From the NCBI RefSeq assembly GCF_900105415.1, contig NZ_FNSM01000001.1:3934501-3998500 (forward strand): a stretch of 64,000 nt of DNA, written 5' to 3'. Position 1 is the first letter of the stretch. Each line of letters begins with the position of its first letter. Shown here piece by piece: positions 24,067 to 32,749 of the stretch. The notes beneath the pieces were generated by a model. It did no database searches, had not been told where the DNA came from, and was given only the letters and a program-made list of their open reading frames with translations. Position numbers and translations under genes: made by a program. This DNA comes from Streptomyces sp. TLI_105. Lineage in GTDB: Bacteria > Actinomycetota > Actinomycetes > Streptomycetales > Streptomycetaceae.

Positions 24067-24483
24067 ATGAAGTACCTGGTGATGGTGCAGGGGTCGCAGG
24101 CCGACTACGAGGCGATGACGGGCCACGGCTCCGCGCAGAGCCCCGCCTGGGACAAGACGCAGCTCAAGGCGATGTTCGACCACATGAACGCGATCAACGA
24201 GGAGGTGTCCGCGAGCGGCGAGATGATCGACGCCCAGGGCCTCGCCGCCCCGTCCACGACCCGCTTCGTCACGGTGGACGCCGACGGGAAGCCACTCGTC
24301 ACCGACGGCCCGTACGCCGAGACCAAGGAGGTCCTCGCCGGCTACTGGGTCCTCGACTGCGCCTCCCTGGACCGGGTCACCGAGATCGCCGCCCAGGTGG
24401 CCCGCTGCCCGGTCCCGCCCGGCTCCCCGGACTACCCGGTGGTCATCCGCCCGATCGACGAGACGGGCCCGTCCCAGGACTGA
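24067..24483 (+). CDS. YCII-related (DGPF) protein
   Basis: A 138-residue dimeric alpha/beta-barrel protein starting at ATG 24067 with a perfect AAGGAGG site. It shows MKYLVMVQG at the N-terminus and the family motif TDGPYAETKEVLAGYWVLD. Members often accompany ECF sigma factors; none is adjacent here. Function unknown. Confidence 0.9.
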   Translation: MKYLVMVQGSQADYEAMTGHGSAQSPAWDKTQLKAMFDHMNAINEEVSASGEMIDAQGLAAPSTTRFVTVDADGKPLVTDGPYAETKEVLAGYWVLDCASLDRVTEIAAQVARCPVPPGSPDYPVVIRPIDETGPSQD

Positions 24484-24497
24484 CCCCCGCCCCCGCG

Positions 24498-24539
24498 CGA
24501 AGCCCCGGCCTGCGCCGTCCGAGGGCGCTCGGGGCTTCG
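24498..24539 (+). terminator. Hairpin after the YCII-like gene
   Basis: CGAAGCCCCG pairs with CGGGGCTTCG across a 22-nt GC-rich loop, 15 bp after the YCII-like stop. There is no T-tract, as usual in Streptomyces. Confidence 0.55.
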
Positions 24540-24703
24540 ACGCCCGTTTCGATGCCCCTGTTCGATTCCTGTGTCGATCGCCGCTTCGGCATCCTGATTC
24601 CCCCGATGTTCGTCCGACTTTCACATTTCCTCCCCGTCCTTCCGTTGCGGACGCTACGGTTCCCCCGGGGCGCACATCACCACGCGAGGGTCCGGGGGGA
24701 CGC

Positions 24704-26821
24704 ATGCACGAGATGTCCAAGGGAGCCAACATCGGACTGGCCACCCTCAGTGAAAACACCGGCGCGGTCGTCGTCGGTCTGAGCTGGAGCAGTGCGACGG
24801 GCGAGGGCGACGCGGACGTCTCGGTGCTGCTCGTCGACGGCAGCGGGAAGGTGCGCGGCGACACCGACTTCTACTTCTACAACCACCCCGCCGCCGAGGA
24901 CGGCAGCGTGCAGCTGCTCGGCAAGGTCCCGACGGAGAACGGCAGCGAGGACCGGATCAGCCTGGACCTCACGGCGATCCCCGAGGACGTCACCACGATC
25001 GTGGTGGCGGCGAGCCAGTACGGCGGTGCCTGTTTCGGCGATCTGGACGACCTGCGCATGACGGTCACCGACCGCTCGGGCGAGCCGCTGCTCGGCTTCT
25101 CCATCGAGGACGCCACGATCGAGACGGCCTTCATCTTCGGCGAGCTCTACCGGCGGAACGACGAGTGGAAGTTCCGTGCCGTCGGACAGGGGTACGAGAC
25201 CGGACTCGCCGGACTCGCCACCGATTTCGGCATCACCGTCGACGAGGGGGACGAGAACGAGCCGGAAGGCCGGGAAGCCGGTGCGGAGCAGCCCGGAGAC
25301 CCCGCCACGGCCGACCGCCCCTCGCTCCCCTCCTCGGGACTCGTCGAGGAGGCCGGTGCCCCCGCGTCCGGTACCGCTCCCGGTACGCAGACCGCCGCCG
25401 TCCCGATTCCCGCCCAGGCCGGCGCCGCCCCCGCTTCTGCCGCGCCCGGCGGTACGCCCGAGCCCGCGCGGCGCCGTGGTGCGCGGACGGCGAAGAAGAA
25501 GGTCACGCTCCCGAAGGTCGTGAAGAAGTCCCTGGCGGAGAACGACACCTGGAGGCCCGCCCGGCTCTTCCCCGTCCCCTCGTACAAGAGCGACCGGGAG
25601 CGCGAGGTGCGTGCCACCTCCGTCCTGCTCTCGGTGATGGCGGAGGTCCCCGAGTTCGGCAGGCGCCTCACCGCCGGTTTCGGAGCGCCCGCCGGCCGCA
25701 TGCAGACGTTCACCGAAGTGTCGCTGCCCCACGGGGACAGCCCGAAGCGTCCGGACGGCGTCATCCGGACGGAGCGCGCCGGAAAGCTCTGGACGGCGCT
25801 CGTCGAGACGAAGACCAACGGCAATCCGCTGAAGTCGGAGCAGGTCCAGAACTACATGGACATCGCCGCGCGGCGCGGATACGAGGCCGTCATCACCCTG
25901 TCCAACGACGTGGCCCTGGAGGGAAGTCCGCTCGTCGAGGTCAAGACGGACGGCAGGCGCAAGCACAAGGTGGCGCTCTGGCACCTGTCCTGGGCCGAGG
26001 TGGCCCACCAGGCCCAGATGCTGATCCGGCACGAGGGCGTGGGCAACGCCGCGCACGCCTGGCTCCTCCAGGAGCTCCTCCACTACCTCCAGCACGAGAA
26101 CTCCGGCTGCCACGGCTTCCAGAACATGGGGCCGTCCTGGGTGCCCGTCCGCAACGGGATCGACACCGAGACCCTGTGCCAGGGCGACCCCCGCGCGGTG
26201 GAGGTCGTGGAGAGCTGGGAGCGGCTGATCCGTCAGGTCTGTCTGCGGCTGGGCGGTGAACTCGGACAGAAGACCCTGCCCGTGCAGCGGGCCAGGCGCG
26301 GCACCGACCCCAAGTCCCGGCGTACGGCGCTCGCCGACCGGCTCTGCGAGGAGGGGAAGCTCTCCGCGGAGCTGCGCGTCGACGGCGCGCACGGCATCCT
26401 GTCCATCACCGCGGACCTGCGCACCGGGAAGATCCGTACGTCCATGGACGTGTCCGCTCCGGACGGTGCCTACCCCCTCTCGGTCGCGAAGCGGCTCGTG
26501 CGCGTCCTGGAGGAGGCCCCCGCCGACCTGCACGTGGAGACGCTGCTCGAGGGTCGCAGCGGGCCCCGGGGGACGCTGGAGCGCCTGCGCCCCGAGCCGG
26601 GTGACCTGCTGCCCAAGGACAACGCGGTCATCACCGGTTTCCGGCTGTCGCTCTTCAAGGGCATGGGCAACAGCCGGGGCAGCGCGGAGTCGGGCTTCAT
26701 CCGCAGCATCGACGAGGCCGTCGACCGTTTCCACGGCTCGGTGGTCGCGCACCTGGGCCAGTTCGAGCAGCGGCGGACATCGCGTGCACGGGCCGCCGTC
26801 GGGTCTTCCGGGGCGGAGTGA
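24704..26821 (+). CDS. TerD-PD-(D/E)xK nuclease-like fusion protein
   Basis: A 705-residue protein in three parts. Residues 1-165 are a TerD domain (MSKGANIGLATLSENTGAVV, then SVLLVD, FYFYNHP and DLTAIPEDV), a calcium-binding stress fold. Residues about 180-260 are an Ala/Pro/Glu-rich linker. Residues about 270-480 contain a restriction-endonuclease-like core: Asp351 in RPDGVI and Glu368-Thr-Lys370 in ALVETKTNG, followed by SEQVQNYMDIAARRGYEAVI. The remaining 220 residues are unassigned. ATG 24704 has GGGGGGAC just upstream; ATG 24713 is an alternative. No other ter genes are adjacent. The fusion suggests stress- or phage-responsive nucleic-acid cleavage, which is inference. Confidence 0.75.
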   Translation: MHEMSKGANIGLATLSENTGAVVVGLSWSSATGEGDADVSVLLVDGSGKVRGDTDFYFYNHPAAEDGSVQLLGKVPTENGSEDRISLDLTAIPEDVTTIVVAASQYGGACFGDLDDLRMTVTDRSGEPLLGFSIEDATIETAFIFGELYRRNDEWKFRAVGQGYETGLAGLATDFGITVDEGDENEPEGREAGAEQPGDPATADRPSLPSSGLVEEAGAPASGTAPGTQTAAVPIPAQAGAAPASAAPGGTPEPARRRGARTAKKKVTLPKVVKKSLAENDTWRPARLFPVPSYKSDREREVRATSVLLSVMAEVPEFGRRLTAGFGAPAGRMQTFTEVSLPHGDSPKRPDGVIRTERAGKLWTALVETKTNGNPLKSEQVQNYMDIAARRGYEAVITLSNDVALEGSPLVEVKTDGRRKHKVALWHLSWAEVAHQAQMLIRHEGVGNAAHAWLLQELLHYLQHENSGCHGFQNMGPSWVPVRNGIDTETLCQGDPRAVEVVESWERLIRQVCLRLGGELGQKTLPVQRARRGTDPKSRRTALADRLCEEGKLSAELRVDGAHGILSITADLRTGKIRTSMDVSAPDGAYPLSVAKRLVRVLEEAPADLHVETLLEGRSGPRGTLERLRPEPGDLLPKDNAVITGFRLSLFKGMGNSRGSAESGFIRSIDEAVDRFHGSVVAHLGQFEQRRTSRARAAVGSSGAE

Positions 26822-26833
26822 TTCCTTCCGTCC

Positions 26834-28258
26834 TCAGTGCATCCCGTGGGCCCCGCCGGTCGCGTGGGGCCTGCCTCGGGGGACGAGGAAGGGGGCCGTC
26901 AGGGCTGCCGCCGCGGACGTCAGGGCGCAGGCCGTGAAGGCGGTGGTGAAGCCGGTCGGGGCCGGGGGCGTGGTGCCGAGGGCGAGGGTGGAGGCGAGGG
27001 CCACGCCGATCGTGCCGCCGAGCTCGTGGAAGGTGTTGACGATGCCCGAGGCGAGGCCGGCCTCGTGCGACGGGATCAGGCCGAGGGCCGTCGTGGTCGC
27101 CGTGACGAAGACCGCGCCCAGGCCGAGCGCCGCCGTGGCCAGGGCCGGCAGGAGGGTGGTCCAGGGGTCGGCGGTCGGGGTGAGGAACGCCAGGGGCAGA
27201 CAGCCGGCGGCCGCCAGGGCCATGCCGCCGGTGGTGCAGGCGCGCGGGCCCACGGTCGTGACCAGGCGGGAGCCGAGGTGCGCGCCGATCGCCGTGGTGA
27301 GGGCGACCGGGAGGAAGAGGAGGCCGGTGCGGAAGGCGTCGAGGCCGTGGACGTGCTGGAGCCGCATCGAGCCCAGGAAGAAGAACGAGATCAGGAGCGC
27401 GGTCGCGACCAGCATGAGCAGGGAGCCGGCCACGACCGGGCGCCGGGTCAGCATCCGCAGGTCCATGAGGGGCGTGCGGGTCCTTCGTTCCACCGCCGCG
27501 AACCCCGCGTAGAGGGCGATCGCGCCCAGGAGCGGCAGCAGGGTGGCCTGGGCGGTCCAGCCGGAGTCGCCCGCCCGGACGAGCCCGTAGACGAGCGTGC
27601 CGGTGGCGGAGGTGACGAGGAGGGCGCCCGGGACGTCCAGGTGGGGAGCGCGCGTCGGGGCGGGGTCCTTCGGCAGCAGCCTCGGGAGCACGGCGAGCAG
27701 CGCCAGGCCCGTCGGGACGTTCACGTAGAAGATCCAGGGCCAGCCCGGGCCGGACGTGAGGGCGCCGCCGAGGAGGACGCCGACGGCCGAGCCGGTGCCG
27801 CCGACGGCCGCCCAGGCGCCGATCGCCCTGGCCCGTTCGGGGCCGTGGAACAGGGTGGTGACGAGGGCGAGCGCCGCCGGGGAGAGGAGTGCGGCGCCGA
27901 TGCCCTGGGCGACGCGGCCGGAGAGCAGGACGGCGGCGTTCGGTGCGAGCCCGCAGGTGAGTGAGGCCGCCGTGAACAGGGCGAGTCCGGTGAGGAGGAC
28001 CCGGCGGGCGCCGAGGGCGTCCGCCAGCCGTCCGCCGAGGAGCATCAGGCCGCCGAAGCAGAGGGTGTACGCGGTGACGACCCAGGTCAGGGCGGTGCGG
28101 TCGAGGTCGAGGTCGGCGGCGAGGGCGGGCAGGGCGACGTTCACGACGGTGACGTCGAGGATCAGCATGAACTGGGCCGCGCAGATCAGCGCGAGGGCGG
28201 TCCAGCGGCGGGCGTGGACGTCGGCGTGGACGTCGGCGGGGGCGGTGTCGGTGGGCAT
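26834..28258 (-). CDS. MFS drug transporter, DHA2 (14-helix) type
   Basis: A 474-residue efflux pump. ATG 28258 (MPTDTAPADVHADVHARRW) is preferred to the longer frame, which would run through the operator region. Signatures: FMLILDVTVVNVALPALA in helix 1, GGRLADALGARRVLLTG in loop 2-3 and the motif C region VGGTGSAVGVLLGGALTSG. It is divergent from a TetR regulator with shared palindromes, so it is probably induced by its own substrate. Confidence 0.9.
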   Translation of the reverse strand: MPTDTAPADVHADVHARRWTALALICAAQFMLILDVTVVNVALPALAADLDLDRTALTWVVTAYTLCFGGLMLLGGRLADALGARRVLLTGLALFTAASLTCGLAPNAAVLLSGRVAQGIGAALLSPAALALVTTLFHGPERARAIGAWAAVGGTGSAVGVLLGGALTSGPGWPWIFYVNVPTGLALLAVLPRLLPKDPAPTRAPHLDVPGALLVTSATGTLVYGLVRAGDSGWTAQATLLPLLGAIALYAGFAAVERRTRTPLMDLRMLTRRPVVAGSLLMLVATALLISFFFLGSMRLQHVHGLDAFRTGLLFLPVALTTAIGAHLGSRLVTTVGPRACTTGGMALAAAGCLPLAFLTPTADPWTTLLPALATAALGLGAVFVTATTTALGLIPSHEAGLASGIVNTFHELGGTIGVALASTLALGTTPPAPTGFTTAFTACALTSAAAALTAPFLVPRGRPHATGGAHGMH

Positions 28259-28262
28259 AACT

Positions 28263-28304
28263 GAACTGTACGGAACAGTACACTTGAACTCAAGAGTACA
28301 GTTC
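28263..28304. promoter_or_regulatory. TetR operator between efflux gene and regulator
   Basis: GAACTGTAC (28263-28271) and GTACAGTTC (28296-28304) are perfect inverted copies separated by 24 bp; between them a further GTAC/GAAC array forms smaller palindromes. The site covers the divergent promoter region of both genes. Confidence 0.65.
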
Positions 28305-28322
28305 GCTTGGTACGCTCCGGCC

Positions 28323-28955
28323 ATGGAACCCAAGCCCGCACCCACCGGCCCCCGCGCCGCCCGCAAGCGACAGGCCGTCGTGCGGGCCGCCCGCGACCTC
28401 TTCCTCCGGGAGGGCTTCGGCGTCGGCATGGACGCCATCGCCGCCGAGGCGGGCGTCTCCAAGGTGACCGTCTACAACCACTTCGGCAGCAAGGAAGCCC
28501 TCTTCACCGCCGTCGTCGCCGGCGCCCTCGACGAGCCGCTGGGCGCCGACACCGACGGCCCGGACCTCTCCCGGCTCCCCGACGCCGAGGACCTGCGCGC
28601 CGCCCTCATCGAGGCCGGGCGCGCCTGGGCGCGGGCCGTACGTGCCGACGACGAGGGCCGCGCCCTGCGCACCCTCGTCGCCACCGAGCTCCACCGCTTC
28701 CCCGAGCTGGGTCGCGCCTGGCGCGCGCACGGCCCCGCCGGCCACCACCCCGCCGTCGCGGGCGCCCTGCGCGCCCTCGCCGACCGGGGCCGGCTCGCGA
28801 TCCCGGACCTGGAGGTCGCGGTTCTTCAGCTGTACTCGCTGCTCGTCTTCCCGCAGATGGTGTTCGAGCAGTACGGGACGGAGCTGACCGAGGAACTGAG
28901 CGAGCGGCTCGTCGTCGACGGGGTGGAGATGTTCCTCCGCCGCTACACGCCCTGA
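28323..28955 (+). CDS. TetR/AcrR-family repressor
   Basis: A 210-residue protein with the N-terminal HTH (AARDLFLREGFGVGMDAIAAEAGVSK split by a turn, then VTVYNHFGSKEALF) and a variable C-terminal ligand domain ending in LQLYSLLVFPQMVFEQYG. It is divergent from the DHA2 pump and most likely represses it and itself through the site at 28263-28304. Confidence 0.92.
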   Translation: MEPKPAPTGPRAARKRQAVVRAARDLFLREGFGVGMDAIAAEAGVSKVTVYNHFGSKEALFTAVVAGALDEPLGADTDGPDLSRLPDAEDLRAALIEAGRAWARAVRADDEGRALRTLVATELHRFPELGRAWRAHGPAGHHPAVAGALRALADRGRLAIPDLEVAVLQLYSLLVFPQMVFEQYGTELTEELSERLVVDGVEMFLRRYTP

Positions 28956-29001
28956 CAGGTGTCATCCTTGGACTTCGACGGGACCCCGTGCCGGGGAGTA
29001 A

Positions 29002-29322
<321 letters not shown>

Positions 29323-29335
29323 CCGATCTCCGGCC

Positions 29336-29416
29336 CGGACGACTGACGGCGGATAGGGGAGTGCCCCCGGAGGCGTCGCCTCCGGGGGCACTCCCCTATC
29401 CGCCGTCAGTCGTCCG
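29336..29416. terminator. 81-bp perfect inverted repeat, bidirectional terminator
   Basis: Positions 29336-29375 and 29377-29416 are exact reverse complements around the single base T29376, a 40-bp perfect stem. It fills the gap between the convergent CstR-like gene and wrbA; its right arm contains the last codons and stop of wrbA. As DNA it could form a cruciform; as RNA it should terminate both transcripts. Confidence 0.85.
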
Positions 29417-30014
29417 CCAGGCCCTTCAGGCGCTTCGCGATGCGGGTCAGGCGCTCGCCCTGGTAGCGGGCGGCCGCGAGGACCTCCTCCCCCGGGGCGC
29501 CGTTGGCGCCCGGGTGGGCGGTGCCGTACGGGTTGCCGCCGGCCGCGTACACCGCCGGGTCGGTGAAGCCGGGCGAGACGATGACCGAGCCCCAGTGGTG
29601 GAAGGTGTTGTAGAGCGCGAGCAGCGTCGACTCGTTGCCGCCGTGGACGTTGTGGGCGCTGGTGAAGGCGGTCGCGGGCTTGTCCGCCATGACGCCCCGC
29701 TGCCAGAGGCCGCCGGTCGTGTCGACGTACTGCTTGAGCTGCGCGGACACGTTGCCGAAGCGGGTCGGGGAGCCGAGCGCGTACGCGTCCGCCCACTCCA
29801 GGTCCTCCAGGGTGGCGACCTCCACGTCCCCGGTGGCGTCCACGTGGGCGCGCCAGGCCGGGTTGGCGTCGATGGCGGCGTCGGGGGCGAGCTCGGGCAC
29901 CCGGCGCAGACGGACCTCGGCGCCGGCCTTCTCGGCGCCCTCGGCGAGGGCCTGGGCGAGCTGGTGGACGGCTCCCGTGGCCGAGTAGTAGATGACGGCG
30001 ACCTTGACGGACAT
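29406..30014 (-). CDS. wrbA: NAD(P)H:quinone oxidoreductase (WrbA type)
   Basis: A flavodoxin-fold enzyme of 202 residues that reduces quinones by two electrons. It shows the phosphate-binding loop IYYSATGAVHQLA, SPTRFGNVSAQLKQYVDTTG and HNVHGGNESTLLALYNTFHH, all WrbA signatures. GAGGAGAG precedes ATG 30014. It is divergent from a TetR regulator and probably controlled by it. Confidence 0.92.
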   Translation of the reverse strand: MSVKVAVIYYSATGAVHQLAQALAEGAEKAGAEVRLRRVPELAPDAAIDANPAWRAHVDATGDVEVATLEDLEWADAYALGSPTRFGNVSAQLKQYVDTTGGLWQRGVMADKPATAFTSAHNVHGGNESTLLALYNTFHHWGSVIVSPGFTDPAVYAAGGNPYGTAHPGANGAPGEEVLAAARYQGERLTRIAKRLKGLADD

Positions 30015-30061
30015 GGCGGACTCTCCTCAGCCGAACACGAACGGACCCACACGAACAGGCC

Positions 30062-30118
30062 AAGCGGATCGTTTTCCGCTTTGCTGCCACCGAGGCTAAA
30101 CGGATTGCTATCCGGTTT
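30062..30118. promoter_or_regulatory. Two tandem TetR-type operators upstream of wrbA
   Basis: AAGCGGA-N6-TCCGCTT (30062-30081) and AAACGGAT-TGCT-ATCCGGTTT (30098-30118) share the core CGGA...TCCG and are spaced about 36 bp centre to centre. They lie between wrbA and the TetR gene. Confidence 0.65.
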
Positions 30119-30211
30119 GCAAGGGGAGCGGGTATGCTCGCCTCAGGAAGCCGCGAAAGCGACCGAGGGGGAGACGGAGCTCAGGACGGACACAGGGACA
30201 GGAGTCGGCAG

Positions 30212-30847
30212 ATGAGCACGGAGAACCCGCGGGCCGGAGACAGGACGGCGCCGGTGCTCGACCTGCTCCCCACCGTCGACGCCCCCGCCCCCGAGCGCGC
30301 CGACGCGGCCCGCAACCGGCGCAGGATCCTCGACGCGGCCGCCCGGATCGTCGCCGAGGAGGGCCCCGACGCCGTCACCATGAACCAGGTCGCCCACGCC
30401 AGCGGCATCGGCGTCGGCACCGTCTACCGCCGCTTCGGCGACGTCTCCCAGCTGCTGTGGGCGCTCCTCGACGAGCGCGAGCGCGCGTTCCAGGAGGCGT
30501 ACATGAGCGGCCCGCCCCCGCTGGGCCCCGGCGCCCCCGCCGCCGAGCGGCTCGACGCCTTCCTCGACGCGCTCGTCGACCGGGTCGCCGCGCAGCGCGC
30601 CCTGCTGCTCGCGGCGCACTCCGCCGCACCCCGCGCCCGCTACCACAGCGGCGCCTACCGGGTGATGCACACGCACATGGCCCTGCTCATCGGGGAGCTC
30701 AGGCCGGGGAGCGACCGCACGCTCCTCGCGCACCTGGCGCTCGCGCCGTTCTCGCCCGACGTCATGCACCACCTGACGGTCGAACAGGAGCTGTCGGCCG
30801 AGCGCCTCAAGGCCGGCGTGCGGGAGCTGCTCACCCTGCGGACCTGA
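30212..30847 (+). CDS. TetR/AcrR-family regulator
   Basis: A 211-residue protein with AGGAG before ATG 30212. After a 30-residue acidic lead the HTH reads RRRILDAAARIVAEEG, VTMNQVAHASGIGVGTVYRR. The C-terminal domain is typical of the SACE_7040-like or similar TetR groups. Probable repressor of wrbA through the paired sites at 30062-30118. Confidence 0.9.
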   Translation: MSTENPRAGDRTAPVLDLLPTVDAPAPERADAARNRRRILDAAARIVAEEGPDAVTMNQVAHASGIGVGTVYRRFGDVSQLLWALLDERERAFQEAYMSGPPPLGPGAPAAERLDAFLDALVDRVAAQRALLLAAHSAAPRARYHSGAYRVMHTHMALLIGELRPGSDRTLLAHLALAPFSPDVMHHLTVEQELSAERLKAGVRELLTLRT

Positions 30848-30925
30848 CCCGGGCCGGCCCGGAGAACGTCGACCGCTCCGTGGACGGTGGTGGACCGGCG
30901 GCCTTCGTCGTCGCAGGATCACGCC

Positions 30926-31495
30926 ATGACCACGTACCTGATCCTGCACGGCTTCCAGAACCACCGCCCGCCCGCCCACTGGCAGCACTGGCTCGCCGGG
31001 CAGCTGCGCGGGCGCGGCCACGAGGTCCGCTACCCCCAGCTGCCCTCGCCGGACGCGCCCGTCCTCGACGAGTGGCTCGACGCCCTGGAGGAGCACGGGC
31101 AGCGCCCGGCCGAGGGGGAGTTCGTGGTCCTCGCGCACAGCCTGTCGGTGCTGCTGTGGCTGCGCGCCGGGGACCGGCGGCCGGACGCCGACCGGGCCCT
31201 CCTGGTCGCCCCGCCCTCCCCCCGGGTCACCGCCTCGATCCCGGAGATCGCCGCCTTCGCCGACGGCCTCGACCTGACGGAGGCGGGGCTCAAGGCGCGC
31301 CTCGTGTACGGGGACGGGGATCCGTACTGCCCCGAGGGCGCCGATCTGCACTACGGCATCCCGCTCGGCCTCGACCTGGACCACGTACCGGCCGGCGAGC
31401 ACCTCAACCCCGACTCGGGGTACGGGGAGTGGCCCTCGCTCCTGGACTGGTGCGAGGACCCGGCCGTACGGGTGCGGGGGAACGGGAACCCGTGA
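30926..31495 (+). CDS. RBBP9/YdeN-type alpha/beta hydrolase
   Basis: A 189-residue small serine-hydrolase fold: YLILHGFQNHRPPAHWQHWL, nucleophile elbow VLAHSLSV and a catalytic Asp/His region GDGDPYCP and AGEHLNPDSGYGEWP, characteristic of the RBBP9/YdeN family. ATG 30926 has GCAGGA upstream. Function in Streptomyces is unknown. Confidence 0.88.
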   Translation: MTTYLILHGFQNHRPPAHWQHWLAGQLRGRGHEVRYPQLPSPDAPVLDEWLDALEEHGQRPAEGEFVVLAHSLSVLLWLRAGDRRPDADRALLVAPPSPRVTASIPEIAAFADGLDLTEAGLKARLVYGDGDPYCPEGADLHYGIPLGLDLDHVPAGEHLNPDSGYGEWPSLLDWCEDPAVRVRGNGNP

Positions 31496-31561
31496 GCGCG
31501 GGCCGGGAGCGACCGGAAAACACCCCGCCCCCCGGCGCCCGCGCCCGGTAGCGTCGGCCGG

Positions 31562-32497
31562 ATGCACCCCGAGACCGCACCTCACGACCAAGGCCTGCTC
31601 GACGTGGGCGACGGCAACCTCGTCCACTGGGAGGTGTCCGGAAACCCGGAGGGCAAGCCCGCGCTCGTCGTGCACGGCGGTCCGGGCTCCGGCTCCTCCC
31701 CGCGCAGCCGGCGGTACTTCGACCCGGAGGCGTACCGGGTCGTCCTCTTCGACCAGCGCGGCTGCGGGCGCTCCACCCCGCACGCGAGCGACCCGGCCGC
31801 CGACATGAGCGTGAACACCACCGCGCACCTGGTGGCCGACATGGAGCGGCTGCGCGAGCACCTCGGGATCGACAAGTGGCTTCTGTACGGCGGCTCCTGG
31901 GGCTCCACGCTGATCCTGGCGTACGCGGAGGCCCACCCCGAGCGCGTGTCGGAGATCGTGATCGCGTCCGTCACGACCACCCGCCGTTCCGAGACCGCCT
32001 GGCTGTACGAGGGCGTCGGCCGCTTCTTCCCCGAGGCCCACGAGCGCTTCCGGGCGGGGGCGGGAAACGCCTCCGACGCCGTGGGGGCGTACGCGGCCCT
32101 CATGAACCACCCCGACCGGGCCGTACGGGAGAAGGCCGCGGCCGACTGGTGCGCCTGGGAGGACGCGGTCCTCTCGATGGAGGGCATGGGAACCCCGTAC
32201 ACCGACCGGGTCGACGACGCCCGGCTCGGCTTCGTCCGGATCTGCTCCCACTACTTCGCGCACGGCGCCTTCCTGGAGGAGGGCGCGCTGATCCGCGACG
32301 CGCACCGGCTCGCCGGCATCCCCGGGGTCCTGATCCACGGCAGGCTCGACATGGGCGGGCCGCTCACCACCGCCTGGGAGCTGACCCGCGTCTGGCCGGA
32401 CGCCGAGCTGCACGTCGTCGAGGGTGCGGGGCACCTGGGCGGCGAGGAGACCCGGGAGCGGATCCTGGCGGCCCTCGACCGGTTCGCGAAGGGGTGA
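31562..32497 (+). CDS. pip: Proline iminopeptidase
   Basis: An alpha/beta hydrolase that removes N-terminal proline from peptides. It has the family motifs HGGPGSG, FDQRGCGRSTPHA and the nucleophile GGSWGS near residue 120, and WCAWEDAVLSM in the cap. The 311-residue length is normal. It lies 66 bp after the RBBP9-like gene. Confidence 0.93.
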   Translation: MHPETAPHDQGLLDVGDGNLVHWEVSGNPEGKPALVVHGGPGSGSSPRSRRYFDPEAYRVVLFDQRGCGRSTPHASDPAADMSVNTTAHLVADMERLREHLGIDKWLLYGGSWGSTLILAYAEAHPERVSEIVIASVTTTRRSETAWLYEGVGRFFPEAHERFRAGAGNASDAVGAYAALMNHPDRAVREKAAADWCAWEDAVLSMEGMGTPYTDRVDDARLGFVRICSHYFAHGAFLEEGALIRDAHRLAGIPGVLIHGRLDMGGPLTTAWELTRVWPDAELHVVEGAGHLGGEETRERILAALDRFAKG

Positions 32498-32749
32498 ACC
32501 CATCGGGCGATCATCACGTACGTGCGTGACGATCGGTGCATGAACTCCGAAAAACGCCCCGGGACCCGTCCCGGAGCCCGCCCCGAGAACCGCCCCGAAA
32601 GCCGCGAAAGAGTGCCCACGGATCGGGAATTGATAATTCCAGATTTCCTTCCTGCTGCGACCTGACAGGAATTGTGACGGATCTGTTCACAGAACACCCT
32701 CGAAATCGCTAGCTTCCCCTCAACCTCGTCCGTACCGGGAAGGACTTCT

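Noticed and set aside
22675..24864. A 729-codon minus-strand frame
   Set aside because: It runs across three well-supported plus-strand genes and has no recognisable domain.
24677..26752. A 691-codon open frame on the minus strand opposite the TerD fusion
   Set aside because: The plus strand has clear TerD and nuclease-like motifs with correct third-position bias; the minus reading is low complexity.
28259..28462. Longer start for the DHA2 pump
   Set aside because: It would run through the shared operator and into the divergent TetR gene; ATG 28258 fits the family.
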